A stretch of 64,000 nucleotides of DNA from Alphaproteobacteria bacterium (GCA_024278055.1 JAJRTY010000001.1:1-64000); one strand, 5' to 3'. Shown: positions 8,767 through 18,039, numbered from the stretch's first letter. Made by a program: numbers and translations. The notes: generated by a model not told the origin, from the sequence alone.

Positions 8767-9624
8767 TTGCCTCAACCGAATACAGATCACAACTATTGTG
8801 CCCATCAGGTGCGGGCGTATGATAAAGACCGTTATCTCGCTACTCTGCTGGCACCTCCGCAAGCATGCGAACATTTATTTGCGCTTTATGCTTTCAATAT
8901 CGAGATCGGTAAAATTCGTGAAGTTGTCAGTGAAGCCCTGTTGGGAGAAATACGCCTGACCTGGTGGCGTGAGGCTATTGAAGCAATTTATCATGGCGAT
9001 GTGGGCGATCATCCGGTTATACAGGCTTTGGAACGTGCAATTGTAGAATGTGCGTTGCCGCGCCAGCCATTTCTCGACCTTCTGAATGCCCGGCAATTTG
9101 ACCTCTATGAGGCGCCAATGAAAACGGTTGCCGATTTTGATGCCTATGCCGGTGCAACCTCATCTGTGCTGTTCCAGTTAGCCGGTTTTATTGTCGCAGG
9201 ACCGGCAGCCAAAAACGCTGCCGACGCCAGTGGACATGCCGGCGTCGCCTATGCCTTGCAAGGGCTTTTGCGTGCCGCTCCGATTCATGCCCGGCGTGGT
9301 CAGCTATACCTGCCTTTGGAAGTTATGGAGCACTCAAATGTGTTGATGAGGGATTATTTTACAACCTCAATGACACCGGCACTGGTTGCAGCCTTTCGGG
9401 AACTTCACGATATTGCCCACTATCATCTGGCCCTTGCCGAAGAACACCTGAGCACTGTTCCCACAGCTGTATTGCCGGCTTTTCTGCCCGCCAGCCTGAT
9501 AAAACCATATCTTAAAAAAATTTCACACCACCGCTATGACCCGTTTTCCAAACCTATTGAAATCTCTCAACTGGTGCGTCAGTGGCGGTTGTGGCGCACA
9601 GTCAGAAAAGGTCGGTCGGGGTAA
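8767..9624 (+). CDS. Squalene/phytoene synthase-family protein, NDUFAF6-like
   Basis: The 285-residue protein has the trans-isoprenyl synthase fold, but both Asp-rich motifs needed to bind prenyl diphosphates are missing. The first region reads LYAFNIEIGKIREVVSEALL and the second reads APIHARRGQLYLP, with only RGQLYLP recalling the family. This pattern matches NDUFAF6, a non-catalytic complex I assembly factor, more than a carotenoid enzyme. The start is TTG at 8767, directly behind GGGGAGGGG. It is the last gene of the sec operon and converges on trmFO with a 3-bp gap. Confidence 0.82.
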   Translation: MPQPNTDHNYCAHQVRAYDKDRYLATLLAPPQACEHLFALYAFNIEIGKIREVVSEALLGEIRLTWWREAIEAIYHGDVGDHPVIQALERAIVECALPRQPFLDLLNARQFDLYEAPMKTVADFDAYAGATSSVLFQLAGFIVAGPAAKNAADASGHAGVAYALQGLLRAAPIHARRGQLYLPLEVMEHSNVLMRDYFTTSMTPALVAAFRELHDIAHYHLALAEEHLSTVPTAVLPAFLPASLIKPYLKKISHHRYDPFSKPIEISQLVRQWRLWRTVRKGRSG

Positions 9625-9627
9625 TTG

Positions 9628-11037
9628 TCATGTGCTGGAAATGTTGCTGGTTTGCTTGAGCCAGGCATCAAAATGTTCCAATGCACGCGCACTCACAGCT
9701 TTGCGTCTGGCCCGGGTTTTGTCCTTGCCGCGCAGACGTTTACCGTCCACAGGTTTGGGGGTTTCGATTTCTGGAAACAAACCAAAGTTGACATTCATAG
9801 GTTGAAAAGTTTTGCTTCCCGCCTCCGTGTCGCCAGCGAGGTGGCCCCCGGTTATGTGATTGAGCAGGGCACCATGAGCGGTTGTCATGGGCGGCACAAC
9901 AGCCTTCCGGTCGACCAGTTCAGAAGCTGAAAAATAACCGGCAAGCAATCCGATTGCCGCACTTTCTATATAGCCTTCAACCCCGGTTATTTGTCCGGCA
10001 AAACGCAGGCGTCTGTCGTTGTGAAGCCTGAGTTCGCAATCGAGCACTTTGGGGCTGTTGAGGAAAGTGTTGCGGTGCAGACCGCCGAGCCGGGCAAATT
10101 GCGCATTTTCAAGCCCCGGTATCATCTGAAAAATCTCGGTCTGGGCTCCATATTTCAGCTTGGTCTGAAATCCCACCATATTATAGAGGCTGCCAAGCGC
10201 ATTATCCTGGCGCAATTGTACAATGGCGTGGGCTTTGACTTGCGGGTTATGCGGGTTGGTGAGGCCGACCGGCTTCATCGGGCCATAGCGCAGGGTTTCG
10301 CGACCGCGACCGGCCATGATTTCGATCGGCAGGCAGCCTTCGAAATATGGTGTTCCTTCCCATTCCTTGAATTCGGTTTTTTCAGCCGCGCACAGCGCAT
10401 CCAGAAATCCGTTGTATTGATCCTCTGACATCGGGCAGTTGATGTAATCGGCACCGGTGCCACCGGGGCCTTCCTTGTCGTAGCGCGATTGAAACCAGCA
10501 GACATCAAAATTGATGCTGTCTTTATAGATGATCGGTGCAATTGCATCAAAAAAGGCCAACTCATCTTCGCCGGTCAAAGACTGGATACCTTCGCCCAGG
10601 CTTTTGGAGGTAAGCGGCCCGGTGGCTATTATAACATTTGACCATTCGGGTGGCGGGGTCCCGGATATTTCGCCGCGCTCAATGGAGATCAGGGGATGCT
10701 CATTGAGGCATTTGGTGACTTCATCGGAAAAACCGTCCCTGTCCACCGCCAGCGCCCCACCGGCGGGAAGTTTGTGCAAATCAGCAGCGCGCATAATGAT
10801 GGAATTGGCGTGGCGCATTTCCTCATGCAACAGCCCAACCGCGTTGTTTTGCCAGTCATCCGAGCGAAAAGAATTCGAGCATACCAGCTCCGCCAGGCCA
10901 TCGGTCTGGTGGGCATCGGTTTTTTGATGCGGGCGCATTTCATGCAGGATCACATGTATGCCGCGTTGGGCGATTTGCCAGGCGGCTTCCGAGCCTGCGA
11001 GGCCACCACCAATGATATGAATGGGGTTCAATTTCAT
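9628..11037 (-). CDS. trmFO: Methylenetetrahydrofolate-tRNA-(uracil-5-)-methyltransferase TrmFO
   Basis: TrmFO makes 5-methyluridine at position 54 of tRNA from methylenetetrahydrofolate, using FAD. The FAD-binding motif is at the N-terminus ([19 protein letters not shown], residues 8-26). [12 protein letters not shown] near 51-62 is the conserved cysteine-containing active-site strand. [15 protein letters not shown] and [20 protein letters not shown] are further family blocks. The 469 residues are normal. The gene lies 10 bp downstream of uvrA on the same strand, so it may be read from the uvrA transcript. Confidence 0.96.
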   Translation of the reverse strand: MKLNPIHIIGGGLAGSEAAWQIAQRGIHVILHEMRPHQKTDAHQTDGLAELVCSNSFRSDDWQNNAVGLLHEEMRHANSIIMRAADLHKLPAGGALAVDRDGFSDEVTKCLNEHPLISIERGEISGTPPPEWSNVIIATGPLTSKSLGEGIQSLTGEDELAFFDAIAPIIYKDSINFDVCWFQSRYDKEGPGGTGADYINCPMSEDQYNGFLDALCAAEKTEFKEWEGTPYFEGCLPIEIMAGRGRETLRYGPMKPVGLTNPHNPQVKAHAIVQLRQDNALGSLYNMVGFQTKLKYGAQTEIFQMIPGLENAQFARLGGLHRNTFLNSPKVLDCELRLHNDRRLRFAGQITGVEGYIESAAIGLLAGYFSASELVDRKAVVPPMTTAHGALLNHITGGHLAGDTEAGSKTFQPMNVNFGLFPEIETPKPVDGKRLRGKDKTRARRKAVSARALEHFDAWLKQTSNISST

Positions 11038-11047
11038 TTTCCTTGAA

Positions 11048-13945
11048 TTACTCAGCCGCCTGCGAGGGCCGATTGTTTTTTGACAGGATTTCTTTCAGAT
11101 ACTGCCCGGTATAGCTGCGCTTGATTTTTGCCACTGCCTCTGGCGTGCCAGCTGCCACCAGTTCACCGCCACCATCGCCGCCTTCAGGTCCGAGATCTAA
11201 AATCCAGTCAGCTGTCTTGATGACCTCAAGATTATGTTCAATCACCACAACAGAGTTGCCCTGATCAACCAGTTCATGCAGAACCTCCAGCAGTTTGGCC
11301 ACATCATGAAAATGCAGTCCCGTTGTTGGCTCATCGAGAATATAAAGCGTTCTGCCGGTTGCGCGTTTTGCCAGCTCCTTGGCCAGTTTAACCCGTTGCG
11401 CTTCGCCGCCTGACAAAGTGTTGGCCTGCTGTCCGACCTTGATATAGCCGAGGCCAACGCGCTTCAGCGTCACCAGTTTTTCGCGAATGGTCGGCACGGC
11501 CTTGAAAAACTCCGCCCCTTCTTCAACCGTCATGTCGAGCACGTCGGCGATCGATTTGCCGCGAAATTTGATCTCGAGTGTTTCGCGGTTATAGCGTTTG
11601 CCCCGGCATTGGTCACAGGTGACATAAACATCGGGCAGGAAATGCATTTCGATTTTTATAACCCCGTCGCCCTTGCACGCTTCACAACGTCCACCCTTGA
11701 CATTGAATGAAAACCGACCCGGCTTATAGCCGCGGCTGCGTGCTTCGGGCAATTCTACGTACCATTCACGAATAGGGGTAAAGGCACCAGTATAGGTTGC
11801 CGGGTTGGACCGTGGCGTGCGGCCAATGGGGGATTGGTCGATGTCGATTATCTTGTCAAGATGTTGCAGTCCCTCAATGTGGTCATGTTCGCCGGGGTGT
11901 GCGCGCGCATTGTTGAGCGCCCGCGCTGTTGCCTTGTACAGCGTATCAATCAGCAGGGTCGATTTGCCACCGCCAGAGACACCGGTAACGCAGGTGAAGG
12001 TGCCAAGGGGAATTTCAGCCGAGATGTTTTTAAGATTATTAGCACGCGCGCCGACAATCCTGATTAAACGGCTCTTGGTGATTTTGCGACGGTGCGATGG
12101 TGTGGGAATTTGGATTAAGCCGGTAAGATATTGTCCGGTGAGGCTTTTGGTCGACTTCATAACCTGTTCAGGCGTGCCTGATGCTACGATCTCGCCGCCA
12201 TGCATGCCTGCTGCCGGGCCCATGTCGACGACAAAGTCGGCCGCCAGAATAGCTTCTTCATCATGTTCAACCACCAGCACCGTATTGCCAAGTTCGCGCA
12301 GGTGTTTGAGCGTTTCCAGCAGGCGGGCATTGTCGCGCTGATGCAGACCAATAGAAGGCTCGTCCAGAACATATAAAACACCGGTAAGGCCGGAACCAAT
12401 CTGACTGGCCAGTCGGATGCGCTGGCTTTCACCGCCCGAAAGCGTGCCGGATTTTCGCGATAAAGTGAGATACCCCAATCCGACATCATTGAGAAAATTC
12501 AGGCGTTCGCGAATTTCTTTAAGGATACGCCCGGCAATTTTATTTTGTTTGACGCTTAAGCTTTCTGGCAATTGTTCAAACCATGTTTGCGCAGCCATAA
12601 TCGAAAATTGCGATATCTCGCCCACGTGCCTGTTGTTGAGCTTTACCGCCATGGCCTCGGGCTTGAGGCGATAGCCTTTGCAGCGGCTGCAGGCATGTTC
12701 GGATTGAAACCGCGACAACTCATCACGCACCCAGTTTGATTCGGTCTCGCGCCAGCGCCGCTCGATATTATTGACGACGCCCTCAAACGGTTTTTTATTG
12801 CTATAACGCCGCACCCCGTCGTCATAGGTAAAGGCGATTTCTTCTATGCCCGAGCCAAACAAAACCGTCTGGCGCACTTCTTCCGGCAATTCGGCCCACG
12901 GTGTTGTCATCGCCACTGAATAGTGCGCTGCTATAGATTCAAGTGTTTGGGCATAATAGGGTGAGGTGCTGCCGGTTTTAGCCCAGGGAGCCACCGCACC
13001 CTTGGCCAGAGAAAGCTTTTCGTCAGGCACCACCAGCTCAGCTTCAAACTGTAATTCAACACCGAGGCCATCACAGGCGGGGCAGGCACCAAAGGGGTTG
13101 TTGAAAGAAAATAATCGCGGTTCAATTTCCTCGATGGTGAAGCCGGACACCGGGCAGGCAAAACGCGCCGAAAATATGAGGCGCTCAGGCTTGCCTTTTT
13201 TGTCAATCTTGTCGGCAAACTCAATCACGGCGAGGCCATCGGCAAGTTCAAGTGCGGTTTCAAAACTGTCGGCCAGGCGCCCGGCAAGATCACCACCTAA
13301 AACAAGCCGGTCGACGACAACGTCAATATCGTGTTTGAATTTTTTATCCAGGGTTGGCACGTCTTCCAGTTCAAAAAAATCGCCATCGACCTTGACGCGC
13401 TGAAACCCGCGTTTTTGCAGATCAGAGAATTCTTTACGAAACTCGCCTTTGCGCCCGCGCGCGATCGGCGCGAGAAGATAGACCCGGGTTTTTTCCTCAA
13501 GCGCCAGCGTGCGGTCAACCATCTGGCTGATCGACTGGCTTTCAATCGGCAGGCCGGTGGTGGGGGAATAGGGGATGCCAACCCGGGCAAACAACAATCG
13601 CATGTAATCGTAGATTTCGGTGACTGTGCCAACGGTTGAGCGCGGATTGCGCGAAGTGGTTTTCTGCTCAATCGAAATTGCCGGAGACAGGCCGTCAATC
13701 TGATCCACATCGGGCTTTTGCATCATCTCAAGGAACTGGCGGGCATAGGCGGACAGCGATTCCACATAACGCCGCTGGCCTTCGGCATAAATCGTATCAA
13801 ACGCCAGCGATGATTTTCCCGAACCCGACAGCCCGGTAATCACCACCAGCTTGTCACGCGGCAGGTCAATATCGATATTCTTGAGGTTATGTTCGCGCGC
13901 ACCCCTGACCGAGATGAACTTTTGTTCGGATTTTTTTACCATCAT
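11048..13945 (-). CDS. uvrA: Excinuclease ABC subunit A
   Basis: UvrA is the damage-recognising ATPase of nucleotide excision repair. It shows two ABC modules: Walker [21 protein letters not shown] near the N-terminus and [15 protein letters not shown] in the second half, with ABC signatures [12 protein letters not shown] and [12 protein letters not shown]. Zinc-finger cysteines are present in CPVSGF...CPACDGLG and CEACKGDG...CDQCRGKRY. The ATG at 13945 (or the adjacent one at 13942) is favoured over an in-frame TTG at 13960. A near-match LexA box lies 20 bp upstream. About 965 residues, the usual length. Confidence 0.97.
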   Translation of the reverse strand: MMVKKSEQKFISVRGAREHNLKNIDIDLPRDKLVVITGLSGSGKSSLAFDTIYAEGQRRYVESLSAYARQFLEMMQKPDVDQIDGLSPAISIEQKTTSRNPRSTVGTVTEIYDYMRLLFARVGIPYSPTTGLPIESQSISQMVDRTLALEEKTRVYLLAPIARGRKGEFRKEFSDLQKRGFQRVKVDGDFFELEDVPTLDKKFKHDIDVVVDRLVLGGDLAGRLADSFETALELADGLAVIEFADKIDKKGKPERLIFSARFACPVSGFTIEEIEPRLFSFNNPFGACPACDGLGVELQFEAELVVPDEKLSLAKGAVAPWAKTGSTSPYYAQTLESIAAHYSVAMTTPWAELPEEVRQTVLFGSGIEEIAFTYDDGVRRYSNKKPFEGVVNNIERRWRETESNWVRDELSRFQSEHACSRCKGYRLKPEAMAVKLNNRHVGEISQFSIMAAQTWFEQLPESLSVKQNKIAGRILKEIRERLNFLNDVGLGYLTLSRKSGTLSGGESQRIRLASQIGSGLTGVLYVLDEPSIGLHQRDNARLLETLKHLRELGNTVLVVEHDEEAILAADFVVDMGPAAGMHGGEIVASGTPEQVMKSTKSLTGQYLTGLIQIPTPSHRRKITKSRLIRIVGARANNLKNISAEIPLGTFTCVTGVSGGGKSTLLIDTLYKATARALNNARAHPGEHDHIEGLQHLDKIIDIDQSPIGRTPRSNPATYTGAFTPIREWYVELPEARSRGYKPGRFSFNVKGGRCEACKGDGVIKIEMHFLPDVYVTCDQCRGKRYNRETLEIKFRGKSIADVLDMTVEEGAEFFKAVPTIREKLVTLKRVGLGYIKVGQQANTLSGGEAQRVKLAKELAKRATGRTLYILDEPTTGLHFHDVAKLLEVLHELVDQGNSVVVIEHNLEVIKTADWILDLGPEGGDGGGELVAAGTPEAVAKIKRSYTGQYLKEILSKNNRPSQAAE

Positions 13946-13964
13946 AGGGGGATATATCAATCAG

Positions 13965-13979
13965 GAACAAAACACAAAC
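13965..13979 (-). promoter_or_regulatory. Near-consensus LexA box upstream of uvrA
   Basis: On the plus strand the site reads GAAC-N7-AAAC, which on the uvrA strand is GTTT-N7-GTTC. The alphaproteobacterial LexA box is GTTC-N7-GTTC, so one base differs. It lies about 20 bp before the uvrA ATG, where a repressor would block transcription or its start. uvrA is commonly in the SOS regulon. Confidence 0.4.
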
Positions 13980-14015
13980 AAAACAAAGTGTTTAACATCA
14001 GCAAAGCGACAATTT

Positions 14016-14867
14016 TCAGTGTTCTTTTCGAACTTTTGAAAACAGGCGCGAAAGTTCGGCATCCGGTATGGCCCGGGCGGCGAAAGAAAAGGTGCCTGCA
14101 GTGGTAATTTCGGTAGTAATTTCACGCAAGGTAGCAAGGCAGGTGCGTGCCAGTGAGCCGCCGGTGGAGATACGTCTGACACCCAGATTATCTAGTTCTT
14201 CAACACTTAATGCATCAGAAGAAAGCCCGGCTACAATGTTGAGGGGGCCATCGACCTCGCTAACAAGCGTTGCAATCGTATCCTTATCTTTCGGTCCCGG
14301 GGCAAAAAGGCAGTGCGCACCGGCTTCCCGATAGCGGTTTAAACGTTTTATCGCTTCGGGCAGGGGGTTTTCATGGCCAACAAGAAAACATTCGACCCGC
14401 GCTGTAAGAACTATGGGAATACCCGATGCCTCAATGGCGGCAACGGCTGCTCTTACGCGATCAACCGCTTCTTCAATGTCATAAAGGCATGTAGTGGGAT
14501 TGCCGGAGTAATCTTCTATACTTGCGCCGACAGCGCCGGTTTTAATGGTCTGGACCATGGTTTCCTCCACATCGCGCAAGTGTGGTCCATATCCTGATTC
14601 CGTATCCCCGCTCACCGGTAGGTCAACCGCCGCGCAGATTTGTGCAATTGCCGCCATATTGTCGTCGCGTGAAAGCGAGTTGGTGTAATCTGCAAGGCCC
14701 TTTGAAAAGGCAATACCGGCACTCGTGGTGCCAATGGCATCGAACCCCGCTTGAGCCAGCAGGATGGCGGAGCCCGCATCCCACGCATTAGGCATCAAAA
14801 AGGCTGCCTCACCAGCATGCAGCGCCTGAAATTCTTCTGCTTTTTGTATCTGCGTGCGTTTCGTCAT
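14016..14867 (-). CDS. Isocitrate lyase/PEP mutase superfamily protein
   Basis: A 283-residue TIM-barrel enzyme of the PEP mutase/isocitrate lyase superfamily. Typical segments are MPNAWDAGSAILLAQAGFDA near residues 25-44, SGDTESGYG near 86-94 with the metal-binding acidic pair, SIEDY near 116-120 and LTARVECF near 149-156. The KKCGH-type catalytic loop of isocitrate lyase is absent, so a lyase acting on a carboxyphosphonate-like or 2-methylcitrate-like substrate, or an oxaloacetate hydrolase-like activity, is possible. The true substrate is unknown. The gene lies between uvrA (55 bp downstream, same strand) and the SOS box shared with ssb. Confidence 0.85.
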   Translation of the reverse strand: MTKRTQIQKAEEFQALHAGEAAFLMPNAWDAGSAILLAQAGFDAIGTTSAGIAFSKGLADYTNSLSRDDNMAAIAQICAAVDLPVSGDTESGYGPHLRDVEETMVQTIKTGAVGASIEDYSGNPTTCLYDIEEAVDRVRAAVAAIEASGIPIVLTARVECFLVGHENPLPEAIKRLNRYREAGAHCLFAPGPKDKDTIATLVSEVDGPLNIVAGLSSDALSVEELDNLGVRRISTGGSLARTCLATLREITTEITTAGTFSFAARAIPDAELSRLFSKVRKEH

Positions 14868-14900
14868 GCACCGGTTTCCTGTTGAAATGAAAAGTTTGAC

Positions 14901-14928
14901 TTGACCTGATTAACCAAAGGAACATAAC
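14901..14928 (+). promoter_or_regulatory. Candidate ssb promoter overlapping the LexA box
   Basis: TTGACC at 14901-14906 and CATAAC at 14923-14928 are 16 bp apart. The -10 element lies inside the LexA box at 14920-14934, so LexA would hide it from RNA polymerase. The resulting leader to the ssb ATG would be about 145 nt. Confidence 0.4.
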
Positions 14929-14934
14929 ATGAAC
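14920..14934. promoter_or_regulatory. Perfect alphaproteobacterial LexA (SOS) box
   Basis: The sequence GAAC-ATAACAT-GAAC is an exact GAAC-N7-GAAC direct repeat (GTTC-N7-GTTC on the other strand), the known LexA target in Alphaproteobacteria. It lies in the divergent gap between the PEP-mutase-family gene (53 bp away) and ssb (144 bp away). It could control both, and through the first one also uvrA. Confidence 0.75.
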
Positions 14935-15078
14935 AATATCAGGTAGCAATCATCCCAAGCCTACTGTGGATAAACAGGCTGGTTGCTAGAGCCGGGCATC
15001 GCAATCAGGTAGTGTGCGTGTAACGAGAATGCGGATTTGATTTTCAGCCGCGATGGCAATACAGGAAAGGCCGATAAC

Positions 15079-15573
15079 ATGGCGGGATCAGTAAACAAGG
15101 TAATTTTGGTTGGCAACCTGGGCGCAGATCCGGAAATGCGCAGCACCCAGGACGGCAGACCTATCGCCAACTTGAGTATTGCCACCTCTGAAAACTGGCG
15201 TGACAAGGCCACCGGTGAGCGCCGTGAACGCACCGAATGGCATCGCGTGGTGATTTTCAATGAAGGCCTGTGCCGCATCGTCGAGCAATATCTGAAAAAA
15301 GGCTCCAAAGTCTATCTCGAAGGGTCGTTGCAGACCCGCAAATGGACCGATCAGTCCGGTCAGGATAAATATACAACTGAAGTGGTCCTGCAGGGCTTTA
15401 ATTCTACTCTTACCATGCTGGATGGCCGCAGTGGTGGCCAGGGCGGCGGTGATTATGCCTCGGGCGGCAATTTTGGCCAGTCCAGCCCGATGTCACAACC
15501 GGGGCAAACCTCTCAATCAGGCGGTGATTCACAAAACTTCTCCCAGGAACTTGATGACGAAGTGCCGTTTTAG
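15079..15573 (+). CDS. ssb: Single-stranded DNA-binding protein
   Basis: SSB coats single-stranded DNA during replication, recombination and repair. An OB-fold covers about residues 1-112, starting [20 protein letters not shown] and containing WHRVVIFNE and [20 protein letters not shown] Gly/Ser/Gln-rich flexible linker follows (about 118-155), ending in the acidic tip DDEVPF that binds partner proteins. The ATG at 15079 is chosen over one at 15037 because it gives the standard N-terminus. It is 164 residues long. Upstream lies a perfect LexA box, so it is probably damage-inducible. Confidence 0.97.
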   Translation: MAGSVNKVILVGNLGADPEMRSTQDGRPIANLSIATSENWRDKATGERRERTEWHRVVIFNEGLCRIVEQYLKKGSKVYLEGSLQTRKWTDQSGQDKYTTEVVLQGFNSTLTMLDGRSGGQGGGDYASGGNFGQSSPMSQPGQTSQSGGDSQNFSQELDDEVPF

Positions 15574-15613
15574 GGGCACCACTTTTCAACACCATATCAT
15601 CTGATGGGGTGTG

Positions 15614-16363
15614 ATGGATATTGTTCAACTGTTGTTGTTATCAGCGGTTACCTTCGTTGCCGCCCTGGTGCAAGGTGCTGTGGGTATTGGTTTTGCGCTT
15701 TTTGTCACGCCGATTTTTCTCACGGTTTTTAATTCGGTAATTGCGGTCCAGGTGACTATTTTCATAACCCTGGTCACCGCCATTGCCGTTTTGCCGAAAA
15801 TCTATCAACACTTCCCCAAGCCTTTGCTGGTCCGCCTGATTATCGGTAATGCTTTTGGCGCCATCATAGGCATCGAGATCTACCGCCTTTCAGATGTCAC
15901 ATCGCTCAAACTGGGCGCCGGTATCATCGTCACTGTTCTGGCACTTTATCTGCTGGCCACCGGCAAAGAGCGCATGGGCGCGGGCAATGCCTCGCCATCC
16001 GGTCTCCTTGGAGTTGACTTGGGCGTAGGGATTGCCACCGGCATCATGACCACCACCCTTGGCATGACGGGTCCAGCCGCTGCTCTTTACCTCACCTATC
16101 TGCACACCACCAAACAGGCGACGCGCTCTGCCATCTTCGGGCTTGTCGTGTTTGGATATTCTTTCGGTCTTCTTGCCCAGGCTACGCTGGTGGGCATCGA
16201 AACATCCACCTGGATGTGGGCCATAGCCCTGGCACCGGCCGCGTACATCGGCACACTGGTTGGCGACAGGGTATCGAACAAGATTGATCCCGAAACTTTC
16301 ACAAAACTTATACTGGCCGTGTTGATTGCCTCAGGCACGATGGCAATATATTCTGCTTTTTGA
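15614..16363 (+). CDS. TSUP family permease (TauE/SafE-like)
   Basis: An integral membrane protein of the sulfite exporter TauE/SafE family, which moves small sulfur- or carbon-containing anions. The N-terminal segment FVAALVQGAVGIGFALFVTPIFL and the second-half repeat IATGIMTTTLGMTGPAAALYL are the two internal repeats of the family. About seven to eight hydrophobic segments are visible in 249 residues. ATG at 15614 follows an alternative GTG at 15611. The substrate cannot be told. A small secreted-protein gene starts 56 bp after its stop. Confidence 0.85.
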   Translation: MDIVQLLLLSAVTFVAALVQGAVGIGFALFVTPIFLTVFNSVIAVQVTIFITLVTAIAVLPKIYQHFPKPLLVRLIIGNAFGAIIGIEIYRLSDVTSLKLGAGIIVTVLALYLLATGKERMGAGNASPSGLLGVDLGVGIATGIMTTTLGMTGPAAALYLTYLHTTKQATRSAIFGLVVFGYSFGLLAQATLVGIETSTWMWAIALAPAAYIGTLVGDRVSNKIDPETFTKLILAVLIASGTMAIYSAF

Positions 16364-16419
16364 CGCTGCAATCAATCTCTTGTGTCTTGACGGTTGCAAA
16401 AGAAGGTTGCTTAACTCAG

Positions 16420-16797
16420 ATGATGAAACACCTTTGTTCTATTCCGCTTGCCCTTATTGCTGGCGTGATACTGGCAACCAGTGCTTACGCTAGCGAGGCC
16501 GACGTCGTAGATGTCAAAATATCACAATCATCCGGCGGCAGTTACAGCTTTGATGTGGCCGTAAAACACGCCGACACCGGCTGGGAACATTATTCGGATG
16601 CCTGGGAAGTGCTCGATAACAAGGGCAATGTTTTGGCCAGGCGGGTGCTGGTTCATCCCCATGTCAACGAGCAGCCCTTCACCCGCAGTCTTGCAGGAGT
16701 AAAAATCCCGGCAGAATTAACCACCATCACCATACGCGCCCATGACAGCGTGCATAAATATGGCGGCAAGGAAATGACAGTCAAAGTGCCGCGCTAA
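16420..16797 (+). CDS. Small secreted protein of unknown function
   Basis: The 125-residue product starts MMKHLCSIPLALIAGVILAT and has a clear signal peptide with likely cleavage after SAYA. The mature part, about 100 residues, looks like a beta-rich single domain with the central segment HADTGWEHYSDAWEVLD and a Lys/Arg-rich end. I do not recognise a named family, although the pattern resembles conserved hypothetical exported proteins of Alphaproteobacteria. ATG at 16420 is chosen because longer forms lack a signal peptide start. A strong terminator overlaps the stop codon, so this is the end of a transcript. Confidence 0.75.
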   Translation: MMKHLCSIPLALIAGVILATSAYASEADVVDVKISQSSGGSYSFDVAVKHADTGWEHYSDAWEVLDNKGNVLARRVLVHPHVNEQPFTRSLAGVKIPAELTTITIRAHDSVHKYGGKEMTVKVPR

Positions 16798-16824
16798 AAA
16801 CCGGTGTTTTTAGCGCGGTTTTTA
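16789..16824 (+). terminator. Rho-independent terminator after the secreted-protein gene
   Basis: A perfect 12-bp stem (16789-16800 with 16807-16818), a 6-base loop and a following T-run form a classical terminator. The stop codon of the secreted-protein gene (16795-16797) lies inside the stem. Confidence 0.85.
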
Positions 16825-16865
16825 GAGGCGCCCAAGCGGCGCGCGGCCTGCACTCGCCTTGCTCG

Positions 16866-17819
16866 TTAGTTGTGGAGTCTCATGAGGTTATTCACATTCA
16901 TCCCTGAACGGCTGATAGGTGTTTTCTTTTTTATCCCGGCATGAGGTCTGTGCCAATTGTAATGATGCAGCCAGTAAGGCAGTTCAATTTTGCGTTGATC
17001 TGAAGTGTTATAGGCCTGAGCATAGGCCCATTCCCGTAACGATGACTGGATGAAGCGTTCGGCTTTTCCGTTGGTTTTGGGAGTGTAGGGTTTGGTGTAG
17101 ATGTGGCGGATCCCCATGGCTTTGCACAATCTGTTGAAGGCCCTGGATCGATAACAGGAACCATTATCGGTCATCACGCGCTCAATGGTAATTCCGAGCT
17201 GCCTGTACCAGGCAACGGCTGCTTTGAGGAAAGCTACCGCGCATTCTTTCCTTTCGCTTTGCAGAACCTGGGTGAAGGCGAGACGGGAATGATCATCAAC
17301 ACAGACGTGGACATACTCCCACCCCATGCCGCGCATATAGGCTGGCATCTTGCGATCTCCGGTAACACGATGGCCCATTCGGTTGAATTTACCCAGTTTT
17401 TTGATGTCGATGTGGAGTATCTCTCCGGGCCGATCGCGCTCATAGCGGATCACCGGCTCCTGTGGCTCAAGATCGCGCCAGCGGTTGAGACCATGGCGCA
17501 CTAAAATGCGTCCGACAGTTGCCCGTGATATCCCAACCTGCTCGGCAATACGATCAAATGTGCGCCGCTGTTTGCGCAGTTTAACAACCTGCATTTCAAC
17601 TGTAGCAGGTGTCTGTGCTGGGCTTGTCAGGGGACGTGAAGAACGATCCTGCAATCCGGCCACACCGTACTCGCGGTACCGCTTTTTCCATTTGTAGATC
17701 GTGCGTACCGAAACACCCAGGGCACAGGCGACATCACAAACATGTTTGCCGCGTTCAAGGCGGGCAATCAAAAGTTCTCGACCTTTCGGTGTCAGGCGGG
17801 CATTCTGGTGGACGTTCAT
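16866..17819 (-). CDS. IS481-family transposase
   Basis: The 317-residue DDE transposase has an N-terminal helix-turn-helix region (about residues 8-60, with VCDVACALGVSVRTIYKWKK), a second helical DNA-binding part to about residue 110, and an integrase core. The catalytic triad is visible as HIDIKKL, MTDNGS and NGKAERF. The C-terminal HHYNWHRPHAGIKKKTPISR is typical of the family. The reading frame is complete, so the enzyme may be active. The stop codon (16866-16868) lies outside the inverted repeat, in the target duplication. Confidence 0.95.
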   Translation of the reverse strand: MNVHQNARLTPKGRELLIARLERGKHVCDVACALGVSVRTIYKWKKRYREYGVAGLQDRSSRPLTSPAQTPATVEMQVVKLRKQRRTFDRIAEQVGISRATVGRILVRHGLNRWRDLEPQEPVIRYERDRPGEILHIDIKKLGKFNRMGHRVTGDRKMPAYMRGMGWEYVHVCVDDHSRLAFTQVLQSERKECAVAFLKAAVAWYRQLGITIERVMTDNGSCYRSRAFNRLCKAMGIRHIYTKPYTPKTNGKAERFIQSSLREWAYAQAYNTSDQRKIELPYWLHHYNWHRPHAGIKKKTPISRSGMNVNNLMRLHN

Positions 17820-17901
17820 TCGGTTCTTCTCCTAAGGATGTGTTTTTGCAAACTTACCTTTTCAGAGTTGGATCGAATGAACAACCTCGTGAGAACTCAC
17901 A
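16871..17901 (-). mobile_element. IS481-family insertion sequence
   Basis: The element is 1031 bp. Terminal inverted repeats of 24 bp, 16871-16894 and 17878-17901, agree at 19 positions and both begin TGTG. The flanks GTTAGT (16865-16870) and GCTAGT (17902-17907) look like a 6-bp target duplication of the NCTAGN type known for Bordetella IS481, with one later mutation. The element carries a single full-length transposase gene and looks intact. Confidence 0.85.
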
Positions 17902-18039
17902 GCTAGTCCAACGCTGCGCTCGTCCGGGAGACTGGACGAGAAATTATCAATGACGCCCCGGGACGAGCGCAGCGTTGAACTAGGGCCCAAGGGGCCCGCA
18001 GGCTGCGCGCCGCTTGAGCGCCACTTAAAACACTAAACT

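Larger units (their letters stand above)
16827..18022. repeat. Long imperfect palindrome interrupted by the IS481 element
   Basis: When the IS and one copy of its target duplication are removed, the flanks (16827-16870 and 17908-18022) join into an element of about 160 bp with arms of about 65 bp. The outer arms (16827-16870 against the complement of 17979-18022) match at about 34 of 44 positions, with the first 25 bases nearly identical. The inner arms, 17903-17925 and 17961-17983, pair at 22 of 23 positions around a 35-base loop. It resembles the intergenic palindromic mosaic elements of rhizobia, but it is not recognised as a named family. Confidence 0.7.

Noticed and set aside
8767..9624. 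A carotenoid or hopanoid synthesis gene
   Set aside because: The Asp motifs needed for diphosphate binding are missing and no pathway neighbour is present.
9991..10428. Open frames on the plus strand inside trmFO and uvrA
   Set aside because: Both minus-strand genes are complete and conserved. The antisense frames follow from codon bias and have no supporting signals.
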